Of a stretch of 64,000 bases of DNA, positions 34,486 to 43,603 are shown piece by piece. A program made the translations under genes and the position numbers. The DNA comes from Zobellia laminariae. GTDB taxonomy: Bacteria > Bacteroidota > Bacteroidia > Flavobacteriales > Flavobacteriaceae. The notes under the pieces are model-generated. The model was not told the origin of the DNA. It ran no database searches and was given only the letters and a program-made list of their open reading frames with translations. The stretch spans positions 600,283-664,282 of the forward strand of contig NZ_RCNS01000001.1 in the NCBI RefSeq assembly GCF_009725995.1, in the 5' to 3' direction. Position 1 is the first letter of the stretch. Each line of letters begins with the position of its first letter.

Positions 34486-36000
34486 TTATTTGTTCATGTG
34501 AAGCAATTCTTCGACATAGTCCCTTTTGTTGGACAATCTAGGTATCTTATGCTGCCCACCTAACTTATCTTTTGACTTCAACCAATCATAAAAAAGATTC
34601 TCTCTGGCAATATGAACTTTGGGCATATTTAAAGTAATGTTGTTATAACGCTTGGCTTCATAATCGGAATTCAATGATTTTAAAGCATTATCCAAATACT
34701 CCGTAAACACGTCTATATCTTCGGGCTGGTTTCTAAACTCAATAAGCCACTCATGCGCTCCTTTTTCTTTGCCCTCCATAAAAATGGGGCCGGCCGTATA
34801 ATCTTTGATTTCCGCCCCGGTTTTAGCACAAATGGTCTTAAGGGCTTCTTCCGCATTTTCTATGATAAGCTCTTCTCCAAAAACGTTTATATGGTGCTTA
34901 GTACGTCCAGTAACTTTAATACGGTACGGACTGGTAGATGTAAATTTAATAGTATCTCCAATCTTATAACGCCAGAGCCCAGAATTGGTAGTAATTATAA
35001 TTGCATAATTTGTGTTCTTTTTGACTTCCCAAAGCGGAATGGCCATTTGACCTTCCGTGCCATATTCGCTCATGGGAACAAACTCATAGAATATGCCGTA
35101 ATCCAACATTAACAATAAATCATCTGCATTGTTACGATCTTGAATCGCAAAAAACCCTTCCGAAGCATTATAAATCTCATAATACTTAAAGCTTTTACGC
35201 GGCAACAAGTTTTTGTATTGCTCTTCATAAGGGTTAAAACTTACCCCTCCATGAAAATACACCTCAAGGTTATCCCATATTTGAAAAAGGTTGTCCTTAC
35301 CAGTTTCCTGTATCACGTTATTCAAAAGCACCAACATCCAAGAAGGGACACCCGCTAAACTTGTTACATTTTCTTGTGTACTTTCTTTTATAATAGCCTT
35401 GAGCTTACTCTCCCACTCGCTCATTAGCGAGACCTTACTACTTGGTGTACTACTATATTCTGCCCACAAAGGCATGTTATCTATAAGAATGGCAGACAGG
35501 TCTCCAAAATATGAGCCATTATCCTCGTATAGCTCTTTACTCCCCCCAAGGCGTAGACTTTTACCCGTGAACAATTGGGAATTCTCATTGTTGTTCAAGT
35601 ACAGGCAAAGCAAATCTTTACCAGATTTGTAATGGCAATCTTCCAAGGCCTCTTCACTTACTGGAATAAATTTACTCTTGGCATTGGTTGTACCACTACT
35701 CTTAGCGAACAACTTTATAGAAGTTGGCCAAAATATATTCTGTTCTCCACGACGTGTACGCTCTATAATAGGTTCTATTTCTTCATATGAAGAAATAGGA
35801 ACACGCTCTCTAAAAGTTTCATAATTGTTGATGGACTCAAAACCATATTTCCTGCCGATTTCTGTGTCTTCGGCTATTTCTATAAGTTGATGGAGTACTT
35901 CTTCTTGAACCTCTTCTGGGTATTTTAAAAAAAGTTCGATTTGGTGATATCGCTTTTTTAGCAACCACGAGGCTATAGAATTGAATAAGGTAATCGGCAT
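34486..36000 (-). CDS. GH3-family acyl-acid amido synthetase-like enzyme
   Basis: GH3 auxin-responsive promoter family protein (504 residues), adenylating fold related to firefly luciferase. The ATP/AMP motif is FAKSSGTTNAKSKFIP. A middle YNASEGFFAIQDR strand and a C-terminal TGRTKHHINVFGEELI lid region follow. Plant relatives conjugate acyl acids to amino acids; the bacterial substrate is unknown but an acyl-adenylate intermediate is expected. No signal peptide. It is divergent from the DUF2797 gene with about 77 bases between starts. Confidence 0.93.
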   Translation of the reverse strand: MPITLFNSIASWLLKKRYHQIELFLKYPEEVQEEVLHQLIEIAEDTEIGRKYGFESINNYETFRERVPISSYEEIEPIIERTRRGEQNIFWPTSIKLFAKSSGTTNAKSKFIPVSEEALEDCHYKSGKDLLCLYLNNNENSQLFTGKSLRLGGSKELYEDNGSYFGDLSAILIDNMPLWAEYSSTPSSKVSLMSEWESKLKAIIKESTQENVTSLAGVPSWMLVLLNNVIQETGKDNLFQIWDNLEVYFHGGVSFNPYEEQYKNLLPRKSFKYYEIYNASEGFFAIQDRNNADDLLLMLDYGIFYEFVPMSEYGTEGQMAIPLWEVKKNTNYAIIITTNSGLWRYKIGDTIKFTSTSPYRIKVTGRTKHHINVFGEELIIENAEEALKTICAKTGAEIKDYTAGPIFMEGKEKGAHEWLIEFRNQPEDIDVFTEYLDNALKSLNSDYEAKRYNNITLNMPKVHIARENLFYDWLKSKDKLGGQHKIPRLSNKRDYVEELLHMNK

Positions 36001-36077
36001 TTTTGGGTATCTTTGAATTCGCTAAATTTAAGTTTAATACTTATCATTTTCAAATTCATTTTAAATCACACTTTTTT

Positions 36078-36872
36078 ATGCAGTACGAAGGCGTTCTAAG
36101 AAAAATGCAGACCGAAATAGGAAACCCCATTCAATACTATATGGTCTTTGAAAACGATTTTTTGAACGTGAATCAAATTCTGGATAAAGAGCTAGAAATC
36201 AGTTTTATAAAATTTCAGTGTTTGAATTGCGGTAGAGACCGTCCTATCTTTCGTCAAGGTTTTTGCAAGACCTGTTTCTACGAAATTCCTTCTGCTGGGG
36301 ATTGGATTATGCGACCAGAATTAAGCACTGCTCATTTAGGAAAAGAAGATCGTGACCTTGAATACGAGAAAAAAGCACAACTACAGCCCCATATTGTTTA
36401 TTTAGCGAACTCTAGCAACATAAAAGTTGGTGTAACCCGAAAATCACAAATTCCAACACGGTGGATAGATCAAGGTGCACATGAGGCTATAGAAATAGTT
36501 GAAACCCCAAACAGATATTTGGCTGGCATAACAGAAGTAGCGCTAAAAGACCATATTGGAGACAAGACCAACTGGCGTAAAATGCTCACCAATAATGTAG
36601 ATGATGAAAACTTAGAGGAATGGCGCAATAAATTGAAACAATACATTCCCGATGAAGCCCAGCAATACTACATTGCCGATAATTCAGAAACCATCCTTGA
36701 GTTTCCAGTGCTACAGTATCCAGATAAAGTAAAAAGTCTTAACCTGGTCAAAACTCCGAACTATAAAGGAGTTTTAAAAGGCGTAAAAGGACAGTATTTT
36801 ATTTTTGAGGACCAGACAGTATTTAATATTCGTAGTAACGAAGGGTACTATGTATCACTTCAAATCAGCTAG
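36078..36872 (+). CDS. DUF2797 family protein with zinc motif
   Basis: Protein of 264 residues. A CLNCGRDRPIFRQGFCKTC segment (about residues 45-63) gives four cysteines for a zinc site. The rest matches DUF2797, including HIVYLANSSNIKVGVTRKSQIPTRWIDQGA (pieces) with GIY-YIG-like wording (VYLANSSNIKVGVTR). The family has no proven function; the GIY-YIG resemblance suggests a nuclease-like or nucleic-acid role. The start at 36078 is preferred because the longer frame has an unlikely hydrophobic lead. Confidence 0.85.
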   Translation: MQYEGVLRKMQTEIGNPIQYYMVFENDFLNVNQILDKELEISFIKFQCLNCGRDRPIFRQGFCKTCFYEIPSAGDWIMRPELSTAHLGKEDRDLEYEKKAQLQPHIVYLANSSNIKVGVTRKSQIPTRWIDQGAHEAIEIVETPNRYLAGITEVALKDHIGDKTNWRKMLTNNVDDENLEEWRNKLKQYIPDEAQQYYIADNSETILEFPVLQYPDKVKSLNLVKTPNYKGVLKGVKGQYFIFEDQTVFNIRSNEGYYVSLQIS

Positions 36873-37003
36873 TAATCTCATAGACTTCAAAATTAAATTT
36901 CCATAAGCACACCGTTTTATTTTAGAACCAAAAATAGAACGTTTCGGATTACTCTTCTTTAACAAACTCAGCTATCTTTTTGCCGAATAAAAAAGTAGAG
37001 CGG

Positions 37004-37714
37004 ATGTCCAAAGGAGAATCAACTAAAAAAAGAAGTAAGAGCAAATGGCCAGCATTCCTATCTGTTATGATAGCTGTATTACTTGCCATAGGTTATTTCA
37101 CTTTTCCATCTATTGAGTCGTTTTTTAATGAAGCTTGGCAAGTATTGACAAGTGGCAATCAAAAAGAAGTAGAAAACTGGGTGGCGCAGTTTGGAGCATG
37201 GGGCCCGATTATCTTAATTATCGCCATGATTGCACAGATGTTTTTGATTATCGTACCCTCCGTTATGTTAATGGTTGCTTCAATTTTGGCTTATGGCCCT
37301 ATATGGGGGAGTATCATTATTTTAATTGCTGTATTTTTAGCTTCTTCAGTAGGTTATGCCATTGGCAAGCTTTTAGGTCGAGACCAGGTACAGCGTATTA
37401 TTGGAAAAAAGACAGAGAAAAAAGTAAGCGGCTTCCTAGAAGATTATGGTTTTTGGGCAGTTATAATTACCCGCCTTAATCCCTTTTTATCTAATGATGC
37501 CATTAGCTTTGTGGGTGGTATATTAAGAATGGGCTACTGGAAATTTATTGGGGCAACGCTAATTGGCATCACCCCTCTTATTCTTTTTATTGCTATACTT
37601 GGCAAAAGCACCAATAGTATGAAAACAGGTCTACTTTGGGGCTCATTAATAAGCCTAGCTATTTTCTTGCTATATGTTTGGTATGACAAAAAGCATCATA
37701 AGCAAATAGGATAA
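37004..37714 (+). CDS. TVP38/TMEM64 (SNARE-associated/DedA-like) membrane protein
   Basis: Integral membrane protein of 236 residues with six or so hydrophobic segments. The re-entrant core sequences are PSVMLMVASILAYGPIWGSIIILIA and the amphipathic FLEDYGFWAVIITRLNPFLSNDAISFVGGILRM (pieces), typical of the VTT/DedA domain. Relatives are scramblase- or transport-like proteins for lipids or lipid carriers. The start at 37004 is an ATG; the longer frame begins at a TTG. The stop is nine bases from the convergent AsmA gene end. Confidence 0.9.
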   Translation: MSKGESTKKRSKSKWPAFLSVMIAVLLAIGYFTFPSIESFFNEAWQVLTSGNQKEVENWVAQFGAWGPIILIIAMIAQMFLIIVPSVMLMVASILAYGPIWGSIIILIAVFLASSVGYAIGKLLGRDQVQRIIGKKTEKKVSGFLEDYGFWAVIITRLNPFLSNDAISFVGGILRMGYWKFIGATLIGITPLILFIAILGKSTNSMKTGLLWGSLISLAIFLLYVWYDKKHHKQIG

Positions 37715-37723
37715 TCCTATTTA

Positions 37724-40435
37724 CTAATTACTTTTTTTACCTAAAAGTCCACCTAAAATATTCTTAGCTTTCTCTTTTACGACATCCTCTTTTTTCTCAG
37801 GTGCAGCAGTATCTGTTTTTACTGTAGTCGTATCTTTCTTACTTCCTCCTAACAAGCCACCCAAAACTTCTTTTACATCGTCTTTAGTAGATTTGGTTTC
37901 ACCTTCTGTTTCAGATTTACTTCCACCTAAAACACCACCTAATAAATCTTTAGCTTTATCCTTTCCTTTGTTAATTAGCTTTTGCTTTTGAATTTCTACT
38001 AATTGACTCGTTAAGGTTTTAACACCAGACCCAAGGTCTGTGCTCACTTTAGGATTATCATAACTACCTCCTATATTAGCCACCACAGGAATTTTTAAAT
38101 CTTCTAGGTCATTCTCTCCTATTTGCGCAATTAACTTACTCACATCACTCCCTAGGTACTTAGCAGGAACCTCCATTGTAGCCGTATACTTCATTTCTTT
38201 ATTAAAAGTATGCGTACCGCCAACGTCAATGGCTATGTCTTTATATTTTACTGTAAATGGTTTTACGTTCACTACCCCATTTTCAAAAGTAAGCTTGGTT
38301 TTTAAATCATCCAGATTTAATTGTTTCATATCTATGAAATTCAGCTTACTATTTAGAGACGTTAGCATTGGAGCACTTTCTGCATCAACTTCCTTTGTCA
38401 TGATATCGGCAAAAATATCTCCTGTCAACGTCAGTAAATCTGGCACTAAATCATCCGTAAGACTACCCGAAAGCTTAATATCGGTATCCATAGTCCCTTT
38501 TAGAATTTGGGCAATTGGAGCAACAGCCTTAAGAAGGTCTAGCGACTTAAAGGTTTCGCTTATACCCAATTGCTTCATATCTAAATTCATGGCAAAAGTT
38601 GGTGTTTCTTCCTTCGTAGAAACCTCTCCATTAAATGCCATTTTACCATTAAAAATAGAAGATGTCATATTAGTAAGTGTCGCCTTCTCATCTTTAATTT
38701 TCAGATTACCTTTTACATCTGTCAATGTAAGGTTATCATAGAGCACGGTATTGGCAGATGCATTAATATTCGCATCTAAAAATGATGGTATCTTAATTTT
38801 TTCCTCTGCAACACCTTCTGTTTTTTCTCCTTCTGTTTTACCATCATTTGGTCCTTCGGGTGTTTCTTCCACCATAAAATCACTTAAAGCAAAAGTATTG
38901 GAAGAAAGGTCAAAATCACCTTCTACCTTTTCATCGTTGAACATAAAGCCCAATAGGTTCTTAATAGTTCCTTTGGCATTAAAGTCCGTTTTACCAGTAG
39001 TACCGCTAAGCTCATTCAACGTTACCGTAGAAGGATTAAAAGTTAATTTTGTGCTCTTAAGTTTTACAGGGTTTGGTATCTCATCTGAGTTGTATTCAAA
39101 ATCACTTAAACTAACCTTACCATCTGTGGTTGTTTTCTCATATTGCTCCTTTTCTATGGAAGCCATATCAAATGCGGTCTTTACATCAACATCTAAAAGT
39201 CCCTTTAAATCTAGGTCTGCAGGAACCGGATATGCTTTTTTAAGATTAGCCAAATTCATTTTACCATCTATATGGGCATCCACTTTGGTATTACCCATTA
39301 GTTCTTTAATGTGTGCAGTCATATCAAACTTATCCTCATCAATCATAAAGGACAGTTTATCTATATCTACATACGTATCTTCTGCAATACCCGTGGTGTT
39401 ATTGATTTTAGTGTCAATAAAAACGTTACGAACTCCCTTAGGCAAGTCCGGATATTTAAAAGAAGCATTATCAGAATAAATTTTGATATTGAATTTAGGA
39501 ATATGTTCCTCGTCTACAACACCATTAAATTTACCTTCAAGCATAAAATTCCCAGTGGTCTTTACATCTTCAATATTCTTAGAATATTCCTCAGGTATTA
39601 CTGCCAAGAAGTTTTTAAAATCAGAAGAAGGTGTTTTAAAAGTGATGTCTATTTCTTGACTATTCTCATTAATTTTAATAAAGCCGTCAAAAACCATAGC
39701 CAGCTGATTAATTAGCGCTTCGTTCTTTAAAAATGTGTATTTATTTTCTTTTAAATCAACGCCAATAACAGCGTCTAACTCAATTTTATTCTTATTCAAG
39801 TAATTTGTACTGTCCATTTCAAAAGAAACCAACGCTTCAGTAAACGTATCCAGTTCTGATTTTTCTGCAGAAAGGTCACCTTTTCCACTGTGTTGCATAT
39901 CTGAAATCACCAAGCGCATTCCAGTAGACTGATCGTCATAAACAATATTGGTATTGGTTATGGAATAAGATTGTAAATCAAGATTAAAACCATCACCAGA
40001 AGTATCAGCAGGAGCACTTGGCTCGTCAGATGGTACTGCAATATCAAAACTGGCATTCTCTTCCTTATCTATAGTTACGTTTACAGATGCACCATCTACC
40101 GTAAGACTTTTAATTCCTATTGGCTCATCTTGTCCTTTAAACAACTCACCTATACCCATGGCAAGAGCTACTTTTTTGGAAGCAAAAAGTGTATCGCCTT
40201 CAAATGGTGCTTTATTTAGTAACACTACATCTTCTAGACTAACCTCAGCATTTGGGAAATTACTAAACAGACTCAAATCAGCTTTAGAAAAATCAAGCGT
40301 TGCGTTCACATTATTGTTCACGTTATTCTTAATAATATCACCAATTTTAGACTCAAGGAAAAAGGGCGCGGCTACCAGTACAGCTACAATAAGTAGCACT
40401 ACAACTCCTAAACCCCAAAATATTTTCTTTTTCAT
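37724..40435 (-). CDS. AsmA-family envelope protein
   Basis: Large AsmA-like protein of 903 residues. A single N-terminal membrane anchor (residues 5-27) is followed by the AsmA N-domain (ESKIGDIIKNNVNNNVNATLDFSKADLSLFSNFPNAEVSLEDV, pieces), a long beta-rich repeat section like the bridge-type lipid transport proteins, and the AsmA_2 C-domain. The tail (about 820-903) holds three degenerate repeats of the form KAKDLLGGVLGG / KEVLGGLLGGSK / KAKNILGGLLGK separated by Ser/Thr/Lys-rich linkers. It probably spans the periplasm and takes part in lipid movement or outer-membrane homeostasis. It is single-gene. Confidence 0.92.
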   Translation of the reverse strand: MKKKIFWGLGVVVLLIVAVLVAAPFFLESKIGDIIKNNVNNNVNATLDFSKADLSLFSNFPNAEVSLEDVVLLNKAPFEGDTLFASKKVALAMGIGELFKGQDEPIGIKSLTVDGASVNVTIDKEENASFDIAVPSDEPSAPADTSGDGFNLDLQSYSITNTNIVYDDQSTGMRLVISDMQHSGKGDLSAEKSELDTFTEALVSFEMDSTNYLNKNKIELDAVIGVDLKENKYTFLKNEALINQLAMVFDGFIKINENSQEIDITFKTPSSDFKNFLAVIPEEYSKNIEDVKTTGNFMLEGKFNGVVDEEHIPKFNIKIYSDNASFKYPDLPKGVRNVFIDTKINNTTGIAEDTYVDIDKLSFMIDEDKFDMTAHIKELMGNTKVDAHIDGKMNLANLKKAYPVPADLDLKGLLDVDVKTAFDMASIEKEQYEKTTTDGKVSLSDFEYNSDEIPNPVKLKSTKLTFNPSTVTLNELSGTTGKTDFNAKGTIKNLLGFMFNDEKVEGDFDLSSNTFALSDFMVEETPEGPNDGKTEGEKTEGVAEEKIKIPSFLDANINASANTVLYDNLTLTDVKGNLKIKDEKATLTNMTSSIFNGKMAFNGEVSTKEETPTFAMNLDMKQLGISETFKSLDLLKAVAPIAQILKGTMDTDIKLSGSLTDDLVPDLLTLTGDIFADIMTKEVDAESAPMLTSLNSKLNFIDMKQLNLDDLKTKLTFENGVVNVKPFTVKYKDIAIDVGGTHTFNKEMKYTATMEVPAKYLGSDVSKLIAQIGENDLEDLKIPVVANIGGSYDNPKVSTDLGSGVKTLTSQLVEIQKQKLINKGKDKAKDLLGGVLGGSKSETEGETKSTKDDVKEVLGGLLGGSKKDTTTVKTDTAAPEKKEDVVKEKAKNILGGLLGKKSN

Positions 40436-40610
40436 ATTTCTAATTCAAATACTGATTTATACAACTTAATGGAATAAAAAGAAGAGCGTTTACTCAAACA
40501 TTGATGTCCATTTTAAAACTAGGCACAACCTAATGAAAGAAGCTCGGTCTTTTTAACTCTTATATTAAGATTCTTAACCCTAACGGTACAACTCCAAAAA
40601 GTACTGAATA

Positions 40611-41321
40611 TTATACCTCTAGCACTATTTCTTCTCCCACGGCTAATTTGAACCGCTTTCTCATTATATATACGAACAAATACAAGAAAGGAGTGTCTAA
40701 GAGTGCTATTAAAATTTTAAAAACAAATCCACTCACGACCAACCCAAAGAAAAGGTCCCACGGAAGAATACCAAATACACAGAGAAGCCCTACCACGGTG
40801 AAGGTATCTACAAACTGAGAAAGAAAGGTAGAGAAGTTATTACGTACCCATAAATACTTGCCTTTGGTCAGTTTTTTCCAGAAATGATATATGGCGATAT
40901 CAATATACTGAGCAAAGAGATAGGCTATCATAGAAGCCAAAACCGCTATTGGTGAAAGGGCAAATACTTTTGTAAACGTTGCATCATCTATTGGAGAAGA
41001 AGGAATTGCCGGAGCCACTTCTGCCAAAAGAATAATCCCCATAGAGAATAGACTGGCAAAAATACCTGCTGTAACAATCTGATTAGCCTTCTTTCTACCA
41101 TAAATTTCAGAGATCAAATCTGTAATTAAAAAGGTAATAGGGTAAGGCAAAATTCCTACCGATATTTCAAAAAGTGACACTCCAAAAATAGTAAAATCAC
41201 CAAAAGGGTTCCAATAGAAGAACTTCTGAAAAATAAGATTGGAAACCACCAAAGAGGTAATGAAAAGCGCTCCCAAATAAAGATATATCTGATATGCCAA
41301 ACGGCTATCTTTTAAATTCAT
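40611..41321 (-). CDS. Queuosine precursor transporter (YhhQ/VUT family)
   Basis: Membrane protein of 236 residues with about six helices. Diagnostic segments are GILPYPITFLITDLISEIYGRKKA (pieces) near the N-terminal third and the later FVDTFTVVGLLCVFG. The family imports preQ0/preQ1 for tRNA queuosine. The C-terminal helix FLYLFVYIMRKRFKL is usual. It stands alone between the AsmA gene and the OmpA gene, divergent from the latter. Confidence 0.92.
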   Translation of the reverse strand: MNLKDSRLAYQIYLYLGALFITSLVVSNLIFQKFFYWNPFGDFTIFGVSLFEISVGILPYPITFLITDLISEIYGRKKANQIVTAGIFASLFSMGIILLAEVAPAIPSSPIDDATFTKVFALSPIAVLASMIAYLFAQYIDIAIYHFWKKLTKGKYLWVRNNFSTFLSQFVDTFTVVGLLCVFGILPWDLFFGLVVSGFVFKILIALLDTPFLYLFVYIMRKRFKLAVGEEIVLEV

Positions 41322-41430
41322 AAGTATTTTCTTATTAAAGTGATCGATGAACAGTACAATTTCATCGATGCTTGTTCGTTAAAACAAGACTCTCAAAACA
41401 AAATCAAAAATAGCTTAAAAAATACCAAGC

Positions 41431-43530
41431 ATGAAAAAAACCATAGTTACATCATTACTAGTATTGGGCGCACTTAGTGCTAAAGCCCAATCCTATGTCG
41501 GATTTCTGACGGATAATTACAGTGGGGTCAACAGCTTAATTGCCAACCCTGCAAACATCACAGATTCTAGATTTAAGACAGATATTAATATTGTAGGTGC
41601 AAGCACATTCTTTAGTAATGATTATTACGGATTAAAGCTAGGCGATGTCATTACATCGGATTTTGATTTTGATACCGATGGCAAAAAGTATCCTAAAGAC
41701 AGTAATAATTTCTTTGGCAATGCAGATGTTTTGGGACCCGCTTTTATGTTCAATCTTACACCCACAAGCTCATTAGCCATATTTACAAGAGGTAGAGTCG
41801 GTTATAATGTAAACAAGATTAATGGAAATACTTTTGAAAGCCTTTCCAATGGTTTTGATGAGAACGATGACCTTATGATAGATGAAGAAGACGTCTATCT
41901 TACCGCTAATGCATGGGCAGAAATTGGTGTTACCTATGCACAAGTTTTGATGAACAAAGACCAGCACTTCCTTAAAGGTGGTATCTCTCTAAAATACCTG
42001 CAAGGGATGGGAAATGCATACGCTAGTGGAAAAAATATTACTATAGATTATGATGCTGATGGTACTCCTTTACCAGGCGGGCAAACTACAGGAAGTATTG
42101 CTTCTGTTGGTGAAGTTAATTATGGCCACAGTGACAATATAGACGATAATTTTGAAGACTTTGAAGTTGAAATTGTAGATGGAGCAACCGGTTTTGGTGT
42201 AGATATAGGGGCTGTTTACGAATGGAGACCAGATTACGCATCCTATGCTTCAACCGATGGTTCAAACTCATTTCAACATTTAAATAAATACAAATTAAAA
42301 TTTGCTCTTTCTATAAGCGACATCGGGTCCATTAATTATAAAAATGGTACTCAGAACACCTATGATATAACAGCAACGGTAAATGAAGATGATTTTGATA
42401 ATGAAGACAATTTAGAAGATATCTTAAATAATCTATATACACAGACATCAGTTGATGCTATAGAAAAGTTTGCCTTACCAACCGCTCTTCATTTTAATGT
42501 AGACTACAGCCTAAACAATAGATTTTACTTAAATCTAAACACAGATTTTTCTTTACGTTCTAATTCCAAAGTGAATACAAATAGAGTGCCTACAATGGTT
42601 TCTTTTACACCTCGCTTCGAAAGCAAATGGTTTAGCTTTTATATGCCGGTGAGCCTTACACAAGGTTCTGGAGCACAATGGGGAGCTGGTTTTAGAGCGG
42701 GCCCCCTATATATTGGCTCTGGTTCTGTTATGACCTTACTATTGAGCGACAACTCAAAAGCTGCCGACGTTTATGCGGGATTGAAAATACCGGTTTACCA
42801 AGGAAAACCTAAGGACAGAGATGGTGATGGAATAGTAAATAGAAAAGATGATTGTCCTGATGAATTTGGCCCAATTGAAAACAATGGTTGCCCATGGCCT
42901 GATACTGATGGTGACAAGGTTGCTGATAAAGATGATAAGTGTCCAGAAGAAGCAGGCGAAGTATTGAACGATGGTTGCCCATTAGTTGATTCTGACGGGG
43001 ATGATGTACTTGATGAAGATGATAAATGTCCTAACCAACCTGGAGCTGCAGAAAACCAAGGATGCCCTTGGCCAGATACAGATGGTGATGGTGTTTTGGA
43101 TAAAAACGACCAATGTCCTAATGAAATAGGAACTGTTGCAAACAATGGTTGTCCAGAAGCTGCTGAGGTTACCGAAGAAGTTCAAAAACAACTGAACGAT
43201 TACGCTAAAACTATTCTTTTTAACTCTGGAAAAGCTAGCATAAAAGCAGAATCTACAAGTGTTTTGGTAGACATCATGAGTATCCTAAAAGAATATCCCG
43301 ATGCTAAATTTACAGTAGAAGGCCATACGGACAGCGTTGGTAGTAAAGCTACGAATCAAAAGCTATCTGAATCTAGAGCTGTTTCCGTAAAGGACTTTTT
43401 AATAGAAAAAGGAATTGACAGCTCTCGCTTAACCGCTGTTGGCCATGGAGAAGACAAACCTATTGCTTCCAATATGTACAAAGATGGTCGTGCTCAAAAC
43501 CGAAGGGTAGAAATTAACCTAGTAAAGTAG
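41431..43530 (+). CDS. OmpA-family protein with DUF5723-like barrel and calcium-binding repeats
   Basis: Outer-membrane protein of 699 residues. After the signal peptide (MKKTIVTSLLVLGALSAKA) comes a beta-barrel domain (about 20-455, starting YVGFLTDNYSGVNSLIANPANITDSRF, pieces, as in DUF5723). Next are four thrombospondin type 3 repeats (about 463-577; DRDGDGIVNRKDDCPD, DTDGDKVADKDDKCPE and so on) that bind calcium. Last is an OmpA-like peptidoglycan-binding domain (about 585-699; TVEGHTDSVGSKATNQKLSESRA, pieces). It anchors the outer membrane to peptidoglycan. A terminator follows at 43551-43580. Confidence 0.92.
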   Translation: MKKTIVTSLLVLGALSAKAQSYVGFLTDNYSGVNSLIANPANITDSRFKTDINIVGASTFFSNDYYGLKLGDVITSDFDFDTDGKKYPKDSNNFFGNADVLGPAFMFNLTPTSSLAIFTRGRVGYNVNKINGNTFESLSNGFDENDDLMIDEEDVYLTANAWAEIGVTYAQVLMNKDQHFLKGGISLKYLQGMGNAYASGKNITIDYDADGTPLPGGQTTGSIASVGEVNYGHSDNIDDNFEDFEVEIVDGATGFGVDIGAVYEWRPDYASYASTDGSNSFQHLNKYKLKFALSISDIGSINYKNGTQNTYDITATVNEDDFDNEDNLEDILNNLYTQTSVDAIEKFALPTALHFNVDYSLNNRFYLNLNTDFSLRSNSKVNTNRVPTMVSFTPRFESKWFSFYMPVSLTQGSGAQWGAGFRAGPLYIGSGSVMTLLLSDNSKAADVYAGLKIPVYQGKPKDRDGDGIVNRKDDCPDEFGPIENNGCPWPDTDGDKVADKDDKCPEEAGEVLNDGCPLVDSDGDDVLDEDDKCPNQPGAAENQGCPWPDTDGDGVLDKNDQCPNEIGTVANNGCPEAAEVTEEVQKQLNDYAKTILFNSGKASIKAESTSVLVDIMSILKEYPDAKFTVEGHTDSVGSKATNQKLSESRAVSVKDFLIEKGIDSSRLTAVGHGEDKPIASNMYKDGRAQNRRVEINLVK

Positions 43531-43550
43531 AATAACAAATCTAGATACCA

Positions 43551-43580
43551 AAAGAGCCAGCTTATAGCTGGCTCTTTTTA
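43551..43580. terminator. Bidirectional terminator
   Basis: Twelve-pair stem (AAAGAGCCAGCT / AGCTGGCTCTTT) with a three-base loop, between the OmpA gene and leftward sppA, T-runs in both directions. Confidence 0.92.
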
Positions 43581-43603
43581 TTTTGATAAGGTTGTACCCT
43601 GAA

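Noticed and set aside
35291..35632. Rightward 113-codon frame antisense to the GH3 gene
   Set aside because: It is a shadow frame of the well-supported GH3 coding sequence with no domain or start signals.
38751..39479. Long rightward open frame of 242 codons antisense to the AsmA gene
   Set aside because: It is a shadow of the AsmA coding frame: Ser/Val/Leu-rich composition, no promoter, no recognisable domain, and the leftward AsmA protein is fully supported.
42795..43145. Leftward 116-codon frame antisense to the thrombospondin-type repeats
   Set aside because: Its repetitive Ser/Pro text is the complement of the Asp/Gly-rich calcium repeats of the OmpA protein.
42810..43160. Regular DNA repeats that could suggest a tandem array or CRISPR
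   Set aside because: They encode the four thrombospondin type 3 repeats; unit sequences are diverged and in frame, with no constant repeat and variable spacers. The same applies to 58455-58845.
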